Source: Flavobacteriales bacterium (GTDB taxonomy: Bacteria; Bacteroidota; Bacteroidia; Flavobacteriales_D; Crocinitomicaceae). Taken from it: a stretch of 62,735 nt of DNA. Each line of letters begins with the position of its first letter. Positions within the stretch are counted from its first letter, which is position 1. The notes under the pieces are model-generated. The model was given only the letters and a program-made list of their open reading frames with translations, was not told the origin of the DNA and made no database searches. This document shows positions 53,750 to 62,492 of this stretch, one piece after another. A program made the position numbers and the translations under genes. The DNA lies in NCBI GenBank assembly GCA_947474675.1, contig CANJKA010000008.1:1-62735 (forward strand), read 5' to 3'.

Positions 53750-55366
53750 ATGAACATTTTTGGAAAACAAGGTAAAAATGCTGATTTGAATAAATCAATA
53801 GGTTTAGAAGGATTAGAAAATGAATTTTGGAATCTATCACCAGCTGAATTAGTAGAAGATACTATTTTAAATGGTCAAGGGATGCTTACAGATAACGGAG
53901 CACTAGCAATTGAAACAGGTGAATTCACAGGAAGATCTCCAAAAGATCGTTTTGTTGTTTGTGATGAAAAAACAGAAAACTCTGTTTGGTGGGGAGATGT
54001 TAACTTTAAATTTACACCTGAAAAATTTGACGCACTTTATTCAAAAATGAAAGCGTATTTAGTTGGGAAAGATGTTTATGTTCGTGATGCTTATGCGTGT
54101 GCAGATGACAATTTCCGTTTAAATATTCGTGTTATCACTGAGAATCCTTGGTCAAACATGTTTGCTTATAATATGTTTTTACGTCCAACAGAGGCTGAAA
54201 TTGAAAACTTTACTCCTGAATGGCACATCGTATGTGCTCCTGAATTCATGGCTGTTGCTGCTGAAGATGGAACACGTCAACACAATTTCGCAATATTAAA
54301 TTTCACTAAAAAAATGATCATCATTGGTGGAACTGGATATACAGGTGAAATTAAAAAAGGAATTTTCTCTGTTTTGAATTACATTCTACCTCACGAAAAA
54401 AATGTTCTTTCAATGCATTGTTCTGCAAACATTGGAGCTGAAGGTGATACTGCAGTTTTCTTTGGTTTATCAGGAACAGGTAAAACAACTTTATCTTCTG
54501 ACCCAAATCGTCAATTGATTGGTGATGATGAGCATGGATGGTCAGACAATTCTGTTTTCAATTTTGAAGGTGGATGTTATGCTAAAACAATTGATTTATC
54601 AAGAGAAAAAGAACCTCAAATTTTTGACGCAATTAAATTTGGAGCAATTTTAGAAAACATCGTTTTCGAAGAAGGTACTTCAAATCCAGATTACGAAGAC
54701 AATACGATTACAGAAAACACACGTGTTTCTTATCCTATTCATTATATTGACAATATCGTTGTTCCTTCTGTTGGAACTTCTCCAAAAAATATTTTCTTCT
54801 TAACTGCTGATGCTTTTGGTGTATTGCCTCCAATTTCTAAATTAACGAAAGAGCAAGCAATGTACCACTTCATGTCAGGTTACACTGCTAAAGTTGCTGG
54901 AACTGAAATGGGTATTACTGAACCTACAACAACTTTCTCAGCTTGTTTTGGTAAAGCATTTTTACCTTTACACCCTGCAAAATATGCAAAATTACTAGGT
55001 GAAAAATTAGAAGGAACTGATATTAAAGTTTGGTTGATCAATACAGGTTGGTCAGGTGGTTCTTACGGTGTAGGAAGTAGAATGAAACTTTCTTATACTA
55101 GAGCAATGATTACAGCTGCATTAACTGGAAAATTAGACAATGTTACTTTTGAAACATTACCAGTTTTTGACTTAGCTATGCCAACTGAGTGTGAAGGTGT
55201 TCCAACAGAAATATTAAACCCTCGTTCTACTTGGGCAGATAAAGCTGCATACGATTCTACTGCTAGTAACTTAGCTAGACAATTCGTTAAAAACTTCGAA
55301 CAATATACTTCAGAAACAAGTGAAGATATTTTAGCTGCTGCTCCCAAAGTATTAGCGAAAAACTAA
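53750..55366 (+). CDS. pckA: Phosphoenolpyruvate carboxykinase (ATP)
   Basis: 538 residues, full length. TGEFTGRSPKDRFVV binds oxaloacetate. The kinase loop GLSGTGKTTLSSDPNR holds Walker A, preceded by MHCSANIGAEGD. The metal site is IGDDEHGWSDNSVFNFEGGCYAKTI. The ATP (not GTP) type is clear from length and loop. It interconverts oxaloacetate and PEP, the entry to gluconeogenesis, in the cytoplasm. Own promoter and terminator show a single-gene unit. Confidence 0.96.
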   Translation: MNIFGKQGKNADLNKSIGLEGLENEFWNLSPAELVEDTILNGQGMLTDNGALAIETGEFTGRSPKDRFVVCDEKTENSVWWGDVNFKFTPEKFDALYSKMKAYLVGKDVYVRDAYACADDNFRLNIRVITENPWSNMFAYNMFLRPTEAEIENFTPEWHIVCAPEFMAVAAEDGTRQHNFAILNFTKKMIIIGGTGYTGEIKKGIFSVLNYILPHEKNVLSMHCSANIGAEGDTAVFFGLSGTGKTTLSSDPNRQLIGDDEHGWSDNSVFNFEGGCYAKTIDLSREKEPQIFDAIKFGAILENIVFEEGTSNPDYEDNTITENTRVSYPIHYIDNIVVPSVGTSPKNIFFLTADAFGVLPPISKLTKEQAMYHFMSGYTAKVAGTEMGITEPTTTFSACFGKAFLPLHPAKYAKLLGEKLEGTDIKVWLINTGWSGGSYGVGSRMKLSYTRAMITAALTGKLDNVTFETLPVFDLAMPTECEGVPTEILNPRSTWADKAAYDSTASNLARQFVKNFEQYTSETSEDILAAAPKVLAKN

Positions 55367-55374
55367 TTTATATT

Positions 55375-55419
55375 AGACATAAAAAAAAGCGCAGAATCAT
55401 CTGCGCTTTTTTTATGTCT
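55375..55419. terminator. Bidirectional intrinsic terminator of pckA and corA
   Basis: A GCGCAGA/TCTGCGC stem extends through A8/T7 and AGACAT/ATGTCT outer arms, 4-nt loop. It fills the 66-nt gap of a convergent pair. Confidence 0.92.
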
Positions 55420-55432
55420 AATTACTTTCTCA

Positions 55433-56452
55433 TTATTTATTACCCAACCAACCTCTTTTTTTAAAGTACAAAATAGAACCAATTGCAATTCCTAACATCA
55501 CTAAAAGTGTAATATAATAACCATTTTTTGTTCTCAATTCTGGCATAAAGTCAAAATTCATCCCGTAAATTCCTGCAATAAATGTTAACGGGATAAAAAT
55601 AGCTGAAATAATTGTAAGTAATTTCATTATTTCATTCATCCTTTGTCCTTGAATCGCATAATACAAATTATTCAAGCCATCTAAAATCTGCTTATTTGAA
55701 TCAATCTCTTCCAAAACGGACAAACAGTGCTCTCTCAAATCGGAAAAATAATAATGATTATCCTTATCAATTAAAGGACTTAGCGATTTTTCTAATTGTG
55801 ATGTTGCTCCTTTTAAAGGAAGAACTATTTTACGCAATTCAACCAACTTTCTTTTTTGCAATTCTATCAACTTCAAGGTGTCACTTGTGGTGCTATGAAG
55901 CATCCTAACTTCTAACTCTTCAATTGTTCCTGTAATTTGTTCTAAAACTTCAAAATAATTATCTATAACTGCTTCTAACATTCTAAACAATAAAAAATCA
56001 GGACCTTTTGTTCTAATTTTCCCTCGTTTTTTCTCGATTCTCTCTCTAACTTCCGTAAAATGGTCTGAACTTTTTTCTTGAAAAGAAATTAAGTAATTAT
56101 CCCCCAAAATAAAACTAATTTGCTCTTGCTCCAAAACAAAAAGATTCTTTTCATCCGGTAAAGCAGATCTAATAGAGAAAAATAAATAAGTAGGATATTC
56201 TTCTAATTTTGGTCTATGTTTTTCTTTAAAAATATCTTCTATAGATAATTTATCAATAGATAAAGATTCTCCTAATCTTTCAATACTGAAATTATCAGTT
56301 ATATCATGAAAATTAAGCCAAACAACTTTATCTTTATGAATTTCTGTTGAAGCAAATTCTTTCGCAAAATACTCCGGTGAATTTTTTGAAATCAGAAAAA
56401 AATCATTGTCGTATTTATAAATTTGACAAGATATATCTTTAATACTATCCAT
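55433..56452 (-). CDS. corA: CorA-type magnesium/cobalt transporter
   Basis: 339 residues. A long cytoplasmic N-terminal domain (1-275) with the helical stalk (KQILDGLNNLYYAIQGQRMNEIMKLLT) precedes two C-terminal membrane helices. The signature YGMNFDFMPEL ends helix 1, and KNGYYITLLVMLGIAIG starts helix 2. This is the pentameric Mg2+ channel of the inner membrane. It lies 24 nt after the M42 peptidase gene and last in a three-gene minus-strand run with it and the IMPACT-family gene. Confidence 0.95.
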   Translation of the reverse strand: MDSIKDISCQIYKYDNDFFLISKNSPEYFAKEFASTEIHKDKVVWLNFHDITDNFSIERLGESLSIDKLSIEDIFKEKHRPKLEEYPTYLFFSIRSALPDEKNLFVLEQEQISFILGDNYLISFQEKSSDHFTEVRERIEKKRGKIRTKGPDFLLFRMLEAVIDNYFEVLEQITGTIEELEVRMLHSTTSDTLKLIELQKRKLVELRKIVLPLKGATSQLEKSLSPLIDKDNHYYFSDLREHCLSVLEEIDSNKQILDGLNNLYYAIQGQRMNEIMKLLTIISAIFIPLTFIAGIYGMNFDFMPELRTKNGYYITLLVMLGIAIGSILYFKKRGWLGNK

Positions 56453-56476
56453 TTTAAAAAGTTAAATTAAAATTAT

Positions 56477-57400
56477 TTATAAATGAATCATTAAATATTT
56501 ATACAATTCTACCATACACATGATATCATGTTTAGCAACAATTTCATCAGGTGAATGCACATTATCCTCTGCTGCACCGATAAAACACCAATCAAATGGT
56601 AAATCAGATTTTTGTAACATACTTCCATCACTTCCTCCAGCAGACTCAACCTCTAATTGATAACTAATCTTTGATTCTTTTGCTAATTCAATAATTCTAT
56701 TTAAAAAAGACCTTCTAGGAACACTACTATCCCTCATTGATATAGCAACACCTTTTCCATGAGGAACACCATCAGTAATCCATGTTATATCAGAAATCAA
56801 CGCTTTACGCAAACCATATTTTTCAAATAAAAAACTACCACAAAAGCCAACAGAATTTCCTCCATGTTCCTCATAAGTAGAAAAAACAATTGCTCCATTT
56901 TCCAAAGATTCAGCAACTTTCAAGGCATTCCACATTCCTAATCGATTATCCATATAAGGCGATTGAATAAAATCGTCCGTTTCTCTAAAATTAGGCTTAA
57001 AAGTTAAAATCGTACCTCTCTCAATTTCTCGATCAAAAACATACTGAAGTTCTTTATCTCCATCATGATCTTCAATAACCATCAATTCAGTTTCTATTTC
57101 ACCAAAACTATCAGAGCCAACTAATTGCATCCCATCAATTGTGCGTGGACCACCTATTTTAATTAAATTTTTCCCATATCCTACAGTAAAACCAATACTG
57201 TCCATGTGAGCAAAGATTGCGGTTGTTGGATTTCCAAAAACAACAATTAATGCATCTTGAAAATTATCACCATGGAATAATTCAGGTTTCACTTTCCAAT
57301 TACTTTGATTTTGTTCAATATAATTAATTACAAAATCACGTACTCTACTTTCGTCCCCTGAAGCACCTCTTATTTCAACTAATTCCTTTAATAATTTCAT
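56477..57400 (-). CDS. M42-family metallo-aminopeptidase
   Basis: 307 residues. Metal and catalytic residues in order: His65 and Asp67 (IFAHMDSIG), Asp in SPYMDNRLGMWN, Glu pair in STYEEHGG, Asp in LISDITW and His in DNVHSPDE. The N-terminus LLKELVEIRGASGDESRVRD is typical. M42 enzymes are self-compartmentalising, cobalt- or zinc-dependent aminopeptidases that degrade peptides in the cytoplasm. Start is 3 nt after the IMPACT gene's stop, and CorA follows, so metal supply and peptidase may be co-expressed, though this may be chance. Confidence 0.88.
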   Translation of the reverse strand: MKLLKELVEIRGASGDESRVRDFVINYIEQNQSNWKVKPELFHGDNFQDALIVVFGNPTTAIFAHMDSIGFTVGYGKNLIKIGGPRTIDGMQLVGSDSFGEIETELMVIEDHDGDKELQYVFDREIERGTILTFKPNFRETDDFIQSPYMDNRLGMWNALKVAESLENGAIVFSTYEEHGGNSVGFCGSFLFEKYGLRKALISDITWITDGVPHGKGVAISMRDSSVPRRSFLNRIIELAKESKISYQLEVESAGGSDGSMLQKSDLPFDWCFIGAAEDNVHSPDEIVAKHDIMCMVELYKYLMIHL

Positions 57401-57403
57401 GTT

Positions 57404-57991
57404 CTAATAAATTCCTAATATGATAAGTTTTAAAGTTGATAAATCCGCCAACTCATTTTTTAAATTCTCTTTTTGATTTAAAGGTAAAGATAAAATCATT
57501 TCACAATTTATCTCAAATTCTTGTTTCTCAATGCGTAAAGTGTATTTCTTAATAAAACTCATAACTGGAGGCATATCGATATAGTCAAAATTCAATTGAA
57601 CCCATTCAAAAACTTCCTTTTCCATTATTTCACCAGATTCAATTGCTTCTTTTGCAGCCGTTCTATAGGCATTTATCAATCCTCCCACCCCCAATTTTGT
57701 ACCTCCATAATAACGCACAACTCCAATCAAAACATTACTCAAATCAAATGATTGAATCTGTCCGTAAATAGGTGCACCTGCAGAATTATTGGGTTCTCCA
57801 TCATCATTCGCCCTGTAAACATCTTGATTTACACCAAATCGATACGCATAACATAAATGTCGAGCTTGATGATTTTCTTTTTTCCACGTCTCTAAAAAAA
57901 TCTTTGCCTCTTCTTCAGAATAACACGCAATAGCATACCCAATAAATTTTGAGCCTTTTTCTTTATAGATTCCCTCAGAAAGAGAAAGCAT
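57404..57991 (-). CDS. YigZ / IMPACT family protein
   Basis: 195 residues. GSKFIGYAIAC near residue 13 opens the UPF0029 domain; NDDGEPNNSAGAPIYGQI and GVVRYYGGTKLGVGGLINAYRTAA are signatures. A C-terminal EF-G-V-like domain follows (about 130-195). The N-terminus is some ten residues shorter than many relatives; an in-frame stop 7 codons upstream leaves ATG at 57991 as the start. IMPACT proteins are linked to translation control in eukaryotes; the bacterial role is unclear. First gene of the run with M42 and corA. Confidence 0.9.
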   Translation of the reverse strand: MLSLSEGIYKEKGSKFIGYAIACYSEEEAKIFLETWKKENHQARHLCYAYRFGVNQDVYRANDDGEPNNSAGAPIYGQIQSFDLSNVLIGVVRYYGGTKLGVGGLINAYRTAAKEAIESGEIMEKEVFEWVQLNFDYIDMPPVMSFIKKYTLRIEKQEFEINCEMILSLPLNQKENLKNELADLSTLKLIILGIY

Positions 57992-58082
57992 TGTATTATA
58001 TGTAGATTTTAATTCCAGAAAATATACTTTAGTACAATTTTAAGCATTTTTTTGATAAAAAGTAATTATTAAAACGAAGCAT

Positions 58083-58264
58083 TAGGGCAAACGCATTTAG
58101 ATTTTTTTTAAAACCACAGATTAACACAGAGTTTTTTCACTGAGTTTCGCAAAGTTTTTTAAAGTGCTATGTAAAAACTTAATGAAACTCCTATTTTTAA
58201 CTCCTTTCGTACTCTGTGTTAAAAAAACAGTCTATTTCCACAGAATTTAAATGCGTTTGCCCTG
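58083..58264. mobile_element. 182-bp MITE with 17-bp terminal repeats and 10-bp target duplication
   Basis: Left end TAGGGCAAACGCATTTA; right end is the complement of CAGGGCAAACGCATTTA (16 of 17 match). AACGAAGCAT stands directly outside both ends (58073-58082, 58265-58274). No coding frame. The interior carries CACAGATTAACACAGAG words like the 45764 repeat, and another half-copy follows outside (58330-58377). CAGGG ends and 8-10-bp duplications recall the ISAs1 family. The 519-nt gap 57992-58510 holds this, the half-copy and a promoter. Confidence 0.75.
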
Positions 58265-58486
58265 AACGAAGCATACTTCAAATAAAAGAGGGCATAGAGA
58301 AAAGACATTTAAATCCATTTAAAAAAAACTTCGTGAACCTCTGTAAAATAACTCTGTTCAAATCTGTGGTTAAGAAAATCGCCGTCTTTCTATAGTACCC
58401 TTATCAAAATTGTTAAATCAAGTTAATTCCAATAATTTTATGACTTAAATCTTCTAACCTTTTAACATCTAATCTTTTTTAAATTG

Positions 58487-58494
58487 TATATTTG
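58487..58494 (+). promoter_or_regulatory. -7 box TATATTTG of the FKBP operon
   Basis: Exact consensus, 16 nt before the ATG at 58511. It overlaps an in-frame TTG at 58484, which is therefore not the start. Confidence 0.7.
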
Positions 58495-58510
58495 CGGAAA
58501 AATTATAATA

Positions 58511-59110
58511 ATGACAGAAGAAGTAAAAGCAGCAAGTTACTGTGTAGGACTTAGCATAGCAGACAGTTTAAAGCAACAAGATTTAGAAGGTCTTTCAACA
58601 GAAATATTAGCTGAAGCAATAAAAGATTCATTTGCTGGAGCAACTTTAAAATATTCTCCTCAAGAAGCAAATGGGATTATCCAATCTTATTTAAATGCAA
58701 TTGGCGAACAAAAATTTGGTATTTTCAAAGAAGAAGGTGAAGCTTTTTTAAATGAAAACAAATTAAAACCAGAAGTAAAAACTACTGCAAGTGGATTACA
58801 ATATGAAGTTATCGTTGAAGGAACTGGTAAAAAACCAGCAGGACAAGATCACGTTAAAGTTCACTACCACGGTACTTTAATTGATGGAACTGTTTTCGAT
58901 AGTTCAATTGAAAGAGGAGGACCAGCAAGTTTTGGTGTTCATCAAGTAATTCCAGGATGGACTGAAGCATTGCAATTAATGAATGAAGGTTCGAAATATA
59001 GATTATTCATCCCAACAGAATTAGCTTATGGAGCTCAACCTCAACCAGGAGGAGCAATCAAACCATTTATGGCTCTTGTTTTTGATGTTGAATTATTAGA
59101 AGTTTTGTAA
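58511..59110 (+). CDS. FKBP-type peptidyl-prolyl cis-trans isomerase, cytoplasmic
   Basis: 199 residues from ATG 58511 (MTEEVKAASYCVGLSIAD). Residues 1-95 are an FKBP_N helical dimerisation domain with the SYCVG start. The FKBP domain (about 100-199) has DHVKVHYHGTLIDGTVFDSS, VIPGWTEALQLMNEGSKYRL and FIPTELAYGAQPQPGGAIKP, with active-site aromatic residues in place. There is no signal peptide, unlike the next gene. It resembles FkpA/FklB in build. It precedes the second FKBP gene by one base, so the two are co-translated. Confidence 0.92.
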   Translation: MTEEVKAASYCVGLSIADSLKQQDLEGLSTEILAEAIKDSFAGATLKYSPQEANGIIQSYLNAIGEQKFGIFKEEGEAFLNENKLKPEVKTTASGLQYEVIVEGTGKKPAGQDHVKVHYHGTLIDGTVFDSSIERGGPASFGVHQVIPGWTEALQLMNEGSKYRLFIPTELAYGAQPQPGGAIKPFMALVFDVELLEVL

Positions 59111-59111
59111 T

Positions 59112-60053
59112 ATGAGAAATTTATTAATAATTCCCGCTTTACTATTGTTAGTCTCATGTGGAAACAAGAAAGCAACAGAAGAAGAAGTTGTGAAACTTGA
59201 GACTCAAAAAGACAAGTTATCTTATTGCATTGGTGCAGATCAAGGGAAAATGATTATGGAATCAAAAGACCCTAATCTTGCTAGATATAATTTTGATTTA
59301 ATCGTAGAAGGTTTTGAAAAAGGATTCAATACTAAAGCTTCTAATGATGCTGAATGTGAGGCAACTTTAAGAAAATTATTTGGTGCTCAAGGTCAAGATT
59401 TTGACACTACTTATTTAGCAGCAGGTTGTTTATGCATTGGAAAAACAGTTGGCTCACATTTTTACGATAGATGGTCAAAAATTGGAGCCATCGATCAATT
59501 AGATTTAAAAATGGCAACAATTGGATTTAGACACTCACTTCTTAAAAAAGACACACTTGTACCTAAAGAAGAAAGAATGAATATGGTTAAAGGTTTCGTA
59601 GTTGATCTTAACAAGATGCATGGTGCAAAAATGTTAGAAAATGCTAAAAAACTACCTAATATTAAAATTCTTCCAAATGGAATGATTATCCAAACCCTTC
59701 AAGCTGGAACAGGTGCTTTTCCTGGAACAACTGACGATGTTAAAGTTGATTACATTCTTACAAGTGCATCAGGTGACACAATTCAAAGTTCATTTGATTA
59801 CAAAAAACAATCAGGGAAAGAAGTACCTGCGTTTAACTTAGGAGGTCAAATTATTACAGGATGGAAAGAAGGTTTTCCTCATTTACAAAAAGGAGGAAAA
59901 TATAAATTATTTATCCCTACTGAATTAGCTTACGGTGAATCTCAAGGAAGTGAATCACTTTGTTTTTACATTGAGTTTCATGATTTTGGAAAAGCTGGTA
60001 GTTTATTAAAACCAGAACCACAAAATCCACAAGGACAAATGCACGGTCAATAG
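59112..60053 (+). CDS. FKBP-type peptidyl-prolyl isomerase lipoprotein
   Basis: 313 residues. Lipobox MRNLLIIPALLLLVSCGNKK, lipidation at Cys16. The FKBP_N-like region (about 30-190) begins KLSYCIGADQGKMI, parallel to the SYCVG of the previous gene, with a long insertion containing four Cys residues. The C-terminal FKBP fold keeps IITGWKEGFPHLQKGGKYKL and FIPTELAYGE. It has lost the D.S and YTG parts (SSFDYKKQSGKEVPAF instead), so catalysis may be reduced. Likely a periplasm-facing chaperone for outer-membrane or surface proteins. Ends in a strong terminator. Confidence 0.88.
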   Translation: MRNLLIIPALLLLVSCGNKKATEEEVVKLETQKDKLSYCIGADQGKMIMESKDPNLARYNFDLIVEGFEKGFNTKASNDAECEATLRKLFGAQGQDFDTTYLAAGCLCIGKTVGSHFYDRWSKIGAIDQLDLKMATIGFRHSLLKKDTLVPKEERMNMVKGFVVDLNKMHGAKMLENAKKLPNIKILPNGMIIQTLQAGTGAFPGTTDDVKVDYILTSASGDTIQSSFDYKKQSGKEVPAFNLGGQIITGWKEGFPHLQKGGKYKLFIPTELAYGESQGSESLCFYIEFHDFGKAGSLLKPEPQNPQGQMHGQ

Positions 60054-60065
60054 TTCAAAATGAAT

Positions 60066-60102
60066 ATAAAAAAGGTTGTTCTTCTGGAACAACCTTTTTT
60101 AT
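60066..60102 (+). terminator. Intrinsic terminator of the FKBP operon
   Basis: A 16-bp stem with GGTTGTTC/GAACAACC core, 5-nt loop and T6, 13 nt after the stop. Confidence 0.9.
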
Positions 60103-60195
60103 GCAATCTTATTTTATAATTTGTATCAATTCAAAACGACAACTTAACTTTAAACTCAGTCATAATAAGCTATAGCATTGACTTATATATTTTAT

Positions 60196-60804
60196 CTACA
60201 ATTCATCTTCTTCTTTAATCACTTCCTTTTCTTTGCCATCTCCAATTCGAATAAAGAAATTAATTCTATAAATTACAGGAATAAAACCGCTCACCTGCCC
60301 TGTCAATGAATTTGTTTTCGTCATTTTATAACTTGGCCGAAAAGGACTATTAACACTGTTTATTACATCATAAAAAACACCCGCATTAATTCTTATTAAA
60401 TCAATAAACTCTCTCGAAAATCCACCTCCAATAAAAGCAGTAGGCACCCAATGATTAACAGATACAGAATATAATCCAAAATTAAAAGGAGAATGCAATA
60501 CTTCTAATTCTACTCCACCAAAAATCATATTTCCATAACGAGCGTGTGCATAGATTCCTCCTCCATAAATTGAATAATTATAATTGGTCCCATTATTATT
60601 TGACCATCCCTTCATGATTCTAAATGAAGGACCTACAACAAAATTCTTATTCAATTGAACACCATATTTCAACCCAACACCATAATTACCCCCAACTGTA
60701 GAAGCACCAAAATAACCTTCTATTCCAGCTTCAGATCCAGTTACTTCTTGAGCGTTCGAATAAACTGAAACTAATAAAATCACTACCAAAAACACACTTT
60801 TCAT
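60196..60804 (-). CDS. Outer-membrane beta-barrel protein of unknown function
   Basis: 202 residues. Signal peptide MKSVFLVVILLVSVYSNAQ. Alternating strands follow, with Gly/aromatic content (GGNYGVGLKYGVQLNKNF, YSIYGGGIYAHARYG). It ends in an acidic tail KEKEVIKEEDEL rather than an aromatic residue, so the tail after the barrel is probably periplasmic. Similar to the 48927-49493 protein in type, but the sequences share no obvious motif. Monocistronic, divergent from folD. Confidence 0.72.
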   Translation of the reverse strand: MKSVFLVVILLVSVYSNAQEVTGSEAGIEGYFGASTVGGNYGVGLKYGVQLNKNFVVGPSFRIMKGWSNNNGTNYNYSIYGGGIYAHARYGNMIFGGVELEVLHSPFNFGLYSVSVNHWVPTAFIGGGFSREFIDLIRINAGVFYDVINSVNSPFRPSYKMTKTNSLTGQVSGFIPVIYRINFFIRIGDGKEKEVIKEEDEL

Positions 60805-60934
60805 ATCCCTGTTTTTTTTACAAATATAGTGATAGTTAAATACTTTAGATTGGAATTGACTTTAAAATCATTCTAAATACGAGCACTTAAAGATTTTAAT
60901 TTAAAGAACCCTTTTTTTTAAACTATTACAGAAG

Positions 60935-60942
60935 TATATTTG
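60935..60942 (+). promoter_or_regulatory. -7 box TATATTTG of folD
   Basis: Exact consensus, 10 nt before the ATG at 60953 and 16 nt before the ATG at 60959. The spacing at the FKBP operon (16 nt) favours the second ATG. Confidence 0.6.
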
Positions 60943-60952
60943 TATAAAATTC

Positions 60953-61837
60953 ATGCACATGCAACTATTAGACGGAAAAGCAACTTCAGAAGAGATTAAA
61001 AAAGAATTGACTCTTGCTATACTTGATCGTAAACAAAACGGTAAAAAAATACCTCATTTAGCTGCAATATTAGTTGGTAATGATGGTGGGTCAATGACTT
61101 ACGTTAACGCAAAAGTAAAAGCATGTGAAGAAATCGGATTTGAAAGCACTTTAATAAGATACGATGAATCAGTTTCTGAAGAAATTTTATTAGCCAAAGT
61201 ACAAGCTTTAAACGAAGATAAAAGTGTGGATGGATTTATTGTACAACTTCCTTTACCAAAACATATAGATGAATTATTAATTACCCAAGCAATTGATCCT
61301 AAAAAAGATGTAGATGGGTTTCATCCTGTAAATTTGGGAAATATGATTTTAAATATTCCTGGATTTTTACCTGCTACACCTGCAGGAATTATGGAATTAT
61401 TAAAAAGAAATAACATCGAAACAGAAGGGAAAAATTGTGTAATCCTTGGTAGAAGTAATATTGTAGGTCAACCATTAAGTATTCTTTTAGCTCAAAATAC
61501 AAATCCAGGAAACTGTACAGTAACTCTTACTCATAGTAAAACAAAAAACTTAAAAGAAATTTGCTTAACAGCTGATATTTTAATCGCAGCAATTGGAAAA
61601 CCAGGTTTTGTAACTGCTGATATGGTGAAAAATGGAGCTGTAATTATTGATGTAGGAACAACCAGAGTTATAGATGAATCAAGACCTAGAGGTTGGTATT
61701 TAAGTGGTGATGTAGATTTCGTAAATGTTGCTCCTAAATGTTCATTTATTACACCTGTTCCAGGAGGAGTTGGGCCAATGACAATCGCATCATTAATGAT
61801 TAATACATTGAGAGCAATGGAATTGAAGGGGAAATGA
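60953..61837 (+). CDS. folD: Bifunctional methylenetetrahydrofolate dehydrogenase/cyclohydrolase
   Basis: 294 residues (292 from ATG 60959). Catalytic Tyr50 and Lys54 lie in [33 protein letters not shown] and [13 protein letters not shown] form the folate site; [17 protein letters not shown] binds [20 protein letters not shown] is the C-terminal signature. FolD oxidises 5,10-methylene-THF to 10-formyl-THF, used in purine synthesis (compare purC) and initiator tRNA formylation. Single gene with its own promoter. Confidence 0.96.
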   Translation: MHMQLLDGKATSEEIKKELTLAILDRKQNGKKIPHLAAILVGNDGGSMTYVNAKVKACEEIGFESTLIRYDESVSEEILLAKVQALNEDKSVDGFIVQLPLPKHIDELLITQAIDPKKDVDGFHPVNLGNMILNIPGFLPATPAGIMELLKRNNIETEGKNCVILGRSNIVGQPLSILLAQNTNPGNCTVTLTHSKTKNLKEICLTADILIAAIGKPGFVTADMVKNGAVIIDVGTTRVIDESRPRGWYLSGDVDFVNVAPKCSFITPVPGGVGPMTIASLMINTLRAMELKGK

Positions 61838-61969
61838 TTTTTTTTAGACTTGAAGATTCAAGATTTTAAGATTCAAGAAAATAGATTTTATACTGTAGAT
61901 ATTATACACTCACACGCCCATTTTTTTTTGAACCATAAGAGAAAGTGATAGCTTTCGAAGACCAAAGGG

Positions 61970-62196
61970 AAGGAATATAAGGACATATAAGAACTGAGTT
62001 GGGTAATGTAGAATTGTGGATGTTTGATTTTGAATTATTGACAATCAAACATTAAAAATTAAACATTCAACATTCAACATTCAACATTTTTTTTAAAAAC
62101 CATATAAGGAATATAAGGACATATAAGAACTGAGTTGGGTAATGTAGAATTGTGGATGTTTGATGTTGAATTATTGACAATCAAACATTAAAAATT
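61970..62196. repeat. Tandem duplication, 91 bp repeated at 136-bp spacing
   Basis: Copies 61970-62060 and 62106-62196 differ at one base (TGATTTTGAA and TGATGTTGAA). They are separated by AACATTCAACATT repeats and a T-run. A third partial copy follows at 62214-62234. Each copy contains a 9-bp hairpin ATGTTTGAT/ATCAAACAT. The 655-nt gap 61838-62492 holds this and the small ORF below. Confidence 0.8.
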
Positions 62197-62264
62197 CAAC
62201 ATTTTTTTTTAAAAAACCATATAAGGACATATAGGTGCTGTGTGCGTGATGAAAGTTATTAGAC

Positions 62265-62405
62265 TTATTTATTTTTTCTTTTATATAAATATCTCACAAG
62301 TAAAATAAATATTACTAAGATTAAAATGGCATAAATGTAACTAGGTATAAACAAATATGTGCCATTGGTTTGTTCTCCAACAGGCCAAGCATTTTCTCTC
62401 ATCAT
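62265..62405 (-). CDS. Possible small single-pass membrane protein
   Basis: A 46-codon frame starting MMRENAWPVGEQTNGTYLF, with a hydrophobic helix (YIYAILILVIFILLV, about residues 23-38) and a basic tail RYLYKRKNK. The ordered layout (polar N-terminus, helix, positive end) is what real small membrane proteins show. No clear ribosome site or promoter. I do not recognise a family; it could be a chance frame in AT-rich DNA. Confidence 0.35.
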   Translation of the reverse strand: MMRENAWPVGEQTNGTYLFIPSYIYAILILVIFILLVRYLYKRKNK

Positions 62406-62492
62406 AAAATAATTAAACATCAAAAATCTATTTTAAAGTTTCCTATGGCCTAATTCCACTAGCACCGTAAAGACCTTTGACCTATGCCCCAA

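Noticed and set aside
58484..58510. TTG start for the first FKBP gene
   Set aside because: It overlaps the TATATTTG promoter box, so it would not be transcribed; the ATG at 58511 fits.
61838..62264. Possible CRISPR or tRNA in the repeat-rich gap after folD
   Set aside because: Long direct repeats at 136-bp spacing, no cloverleaf and no uniform spacers.
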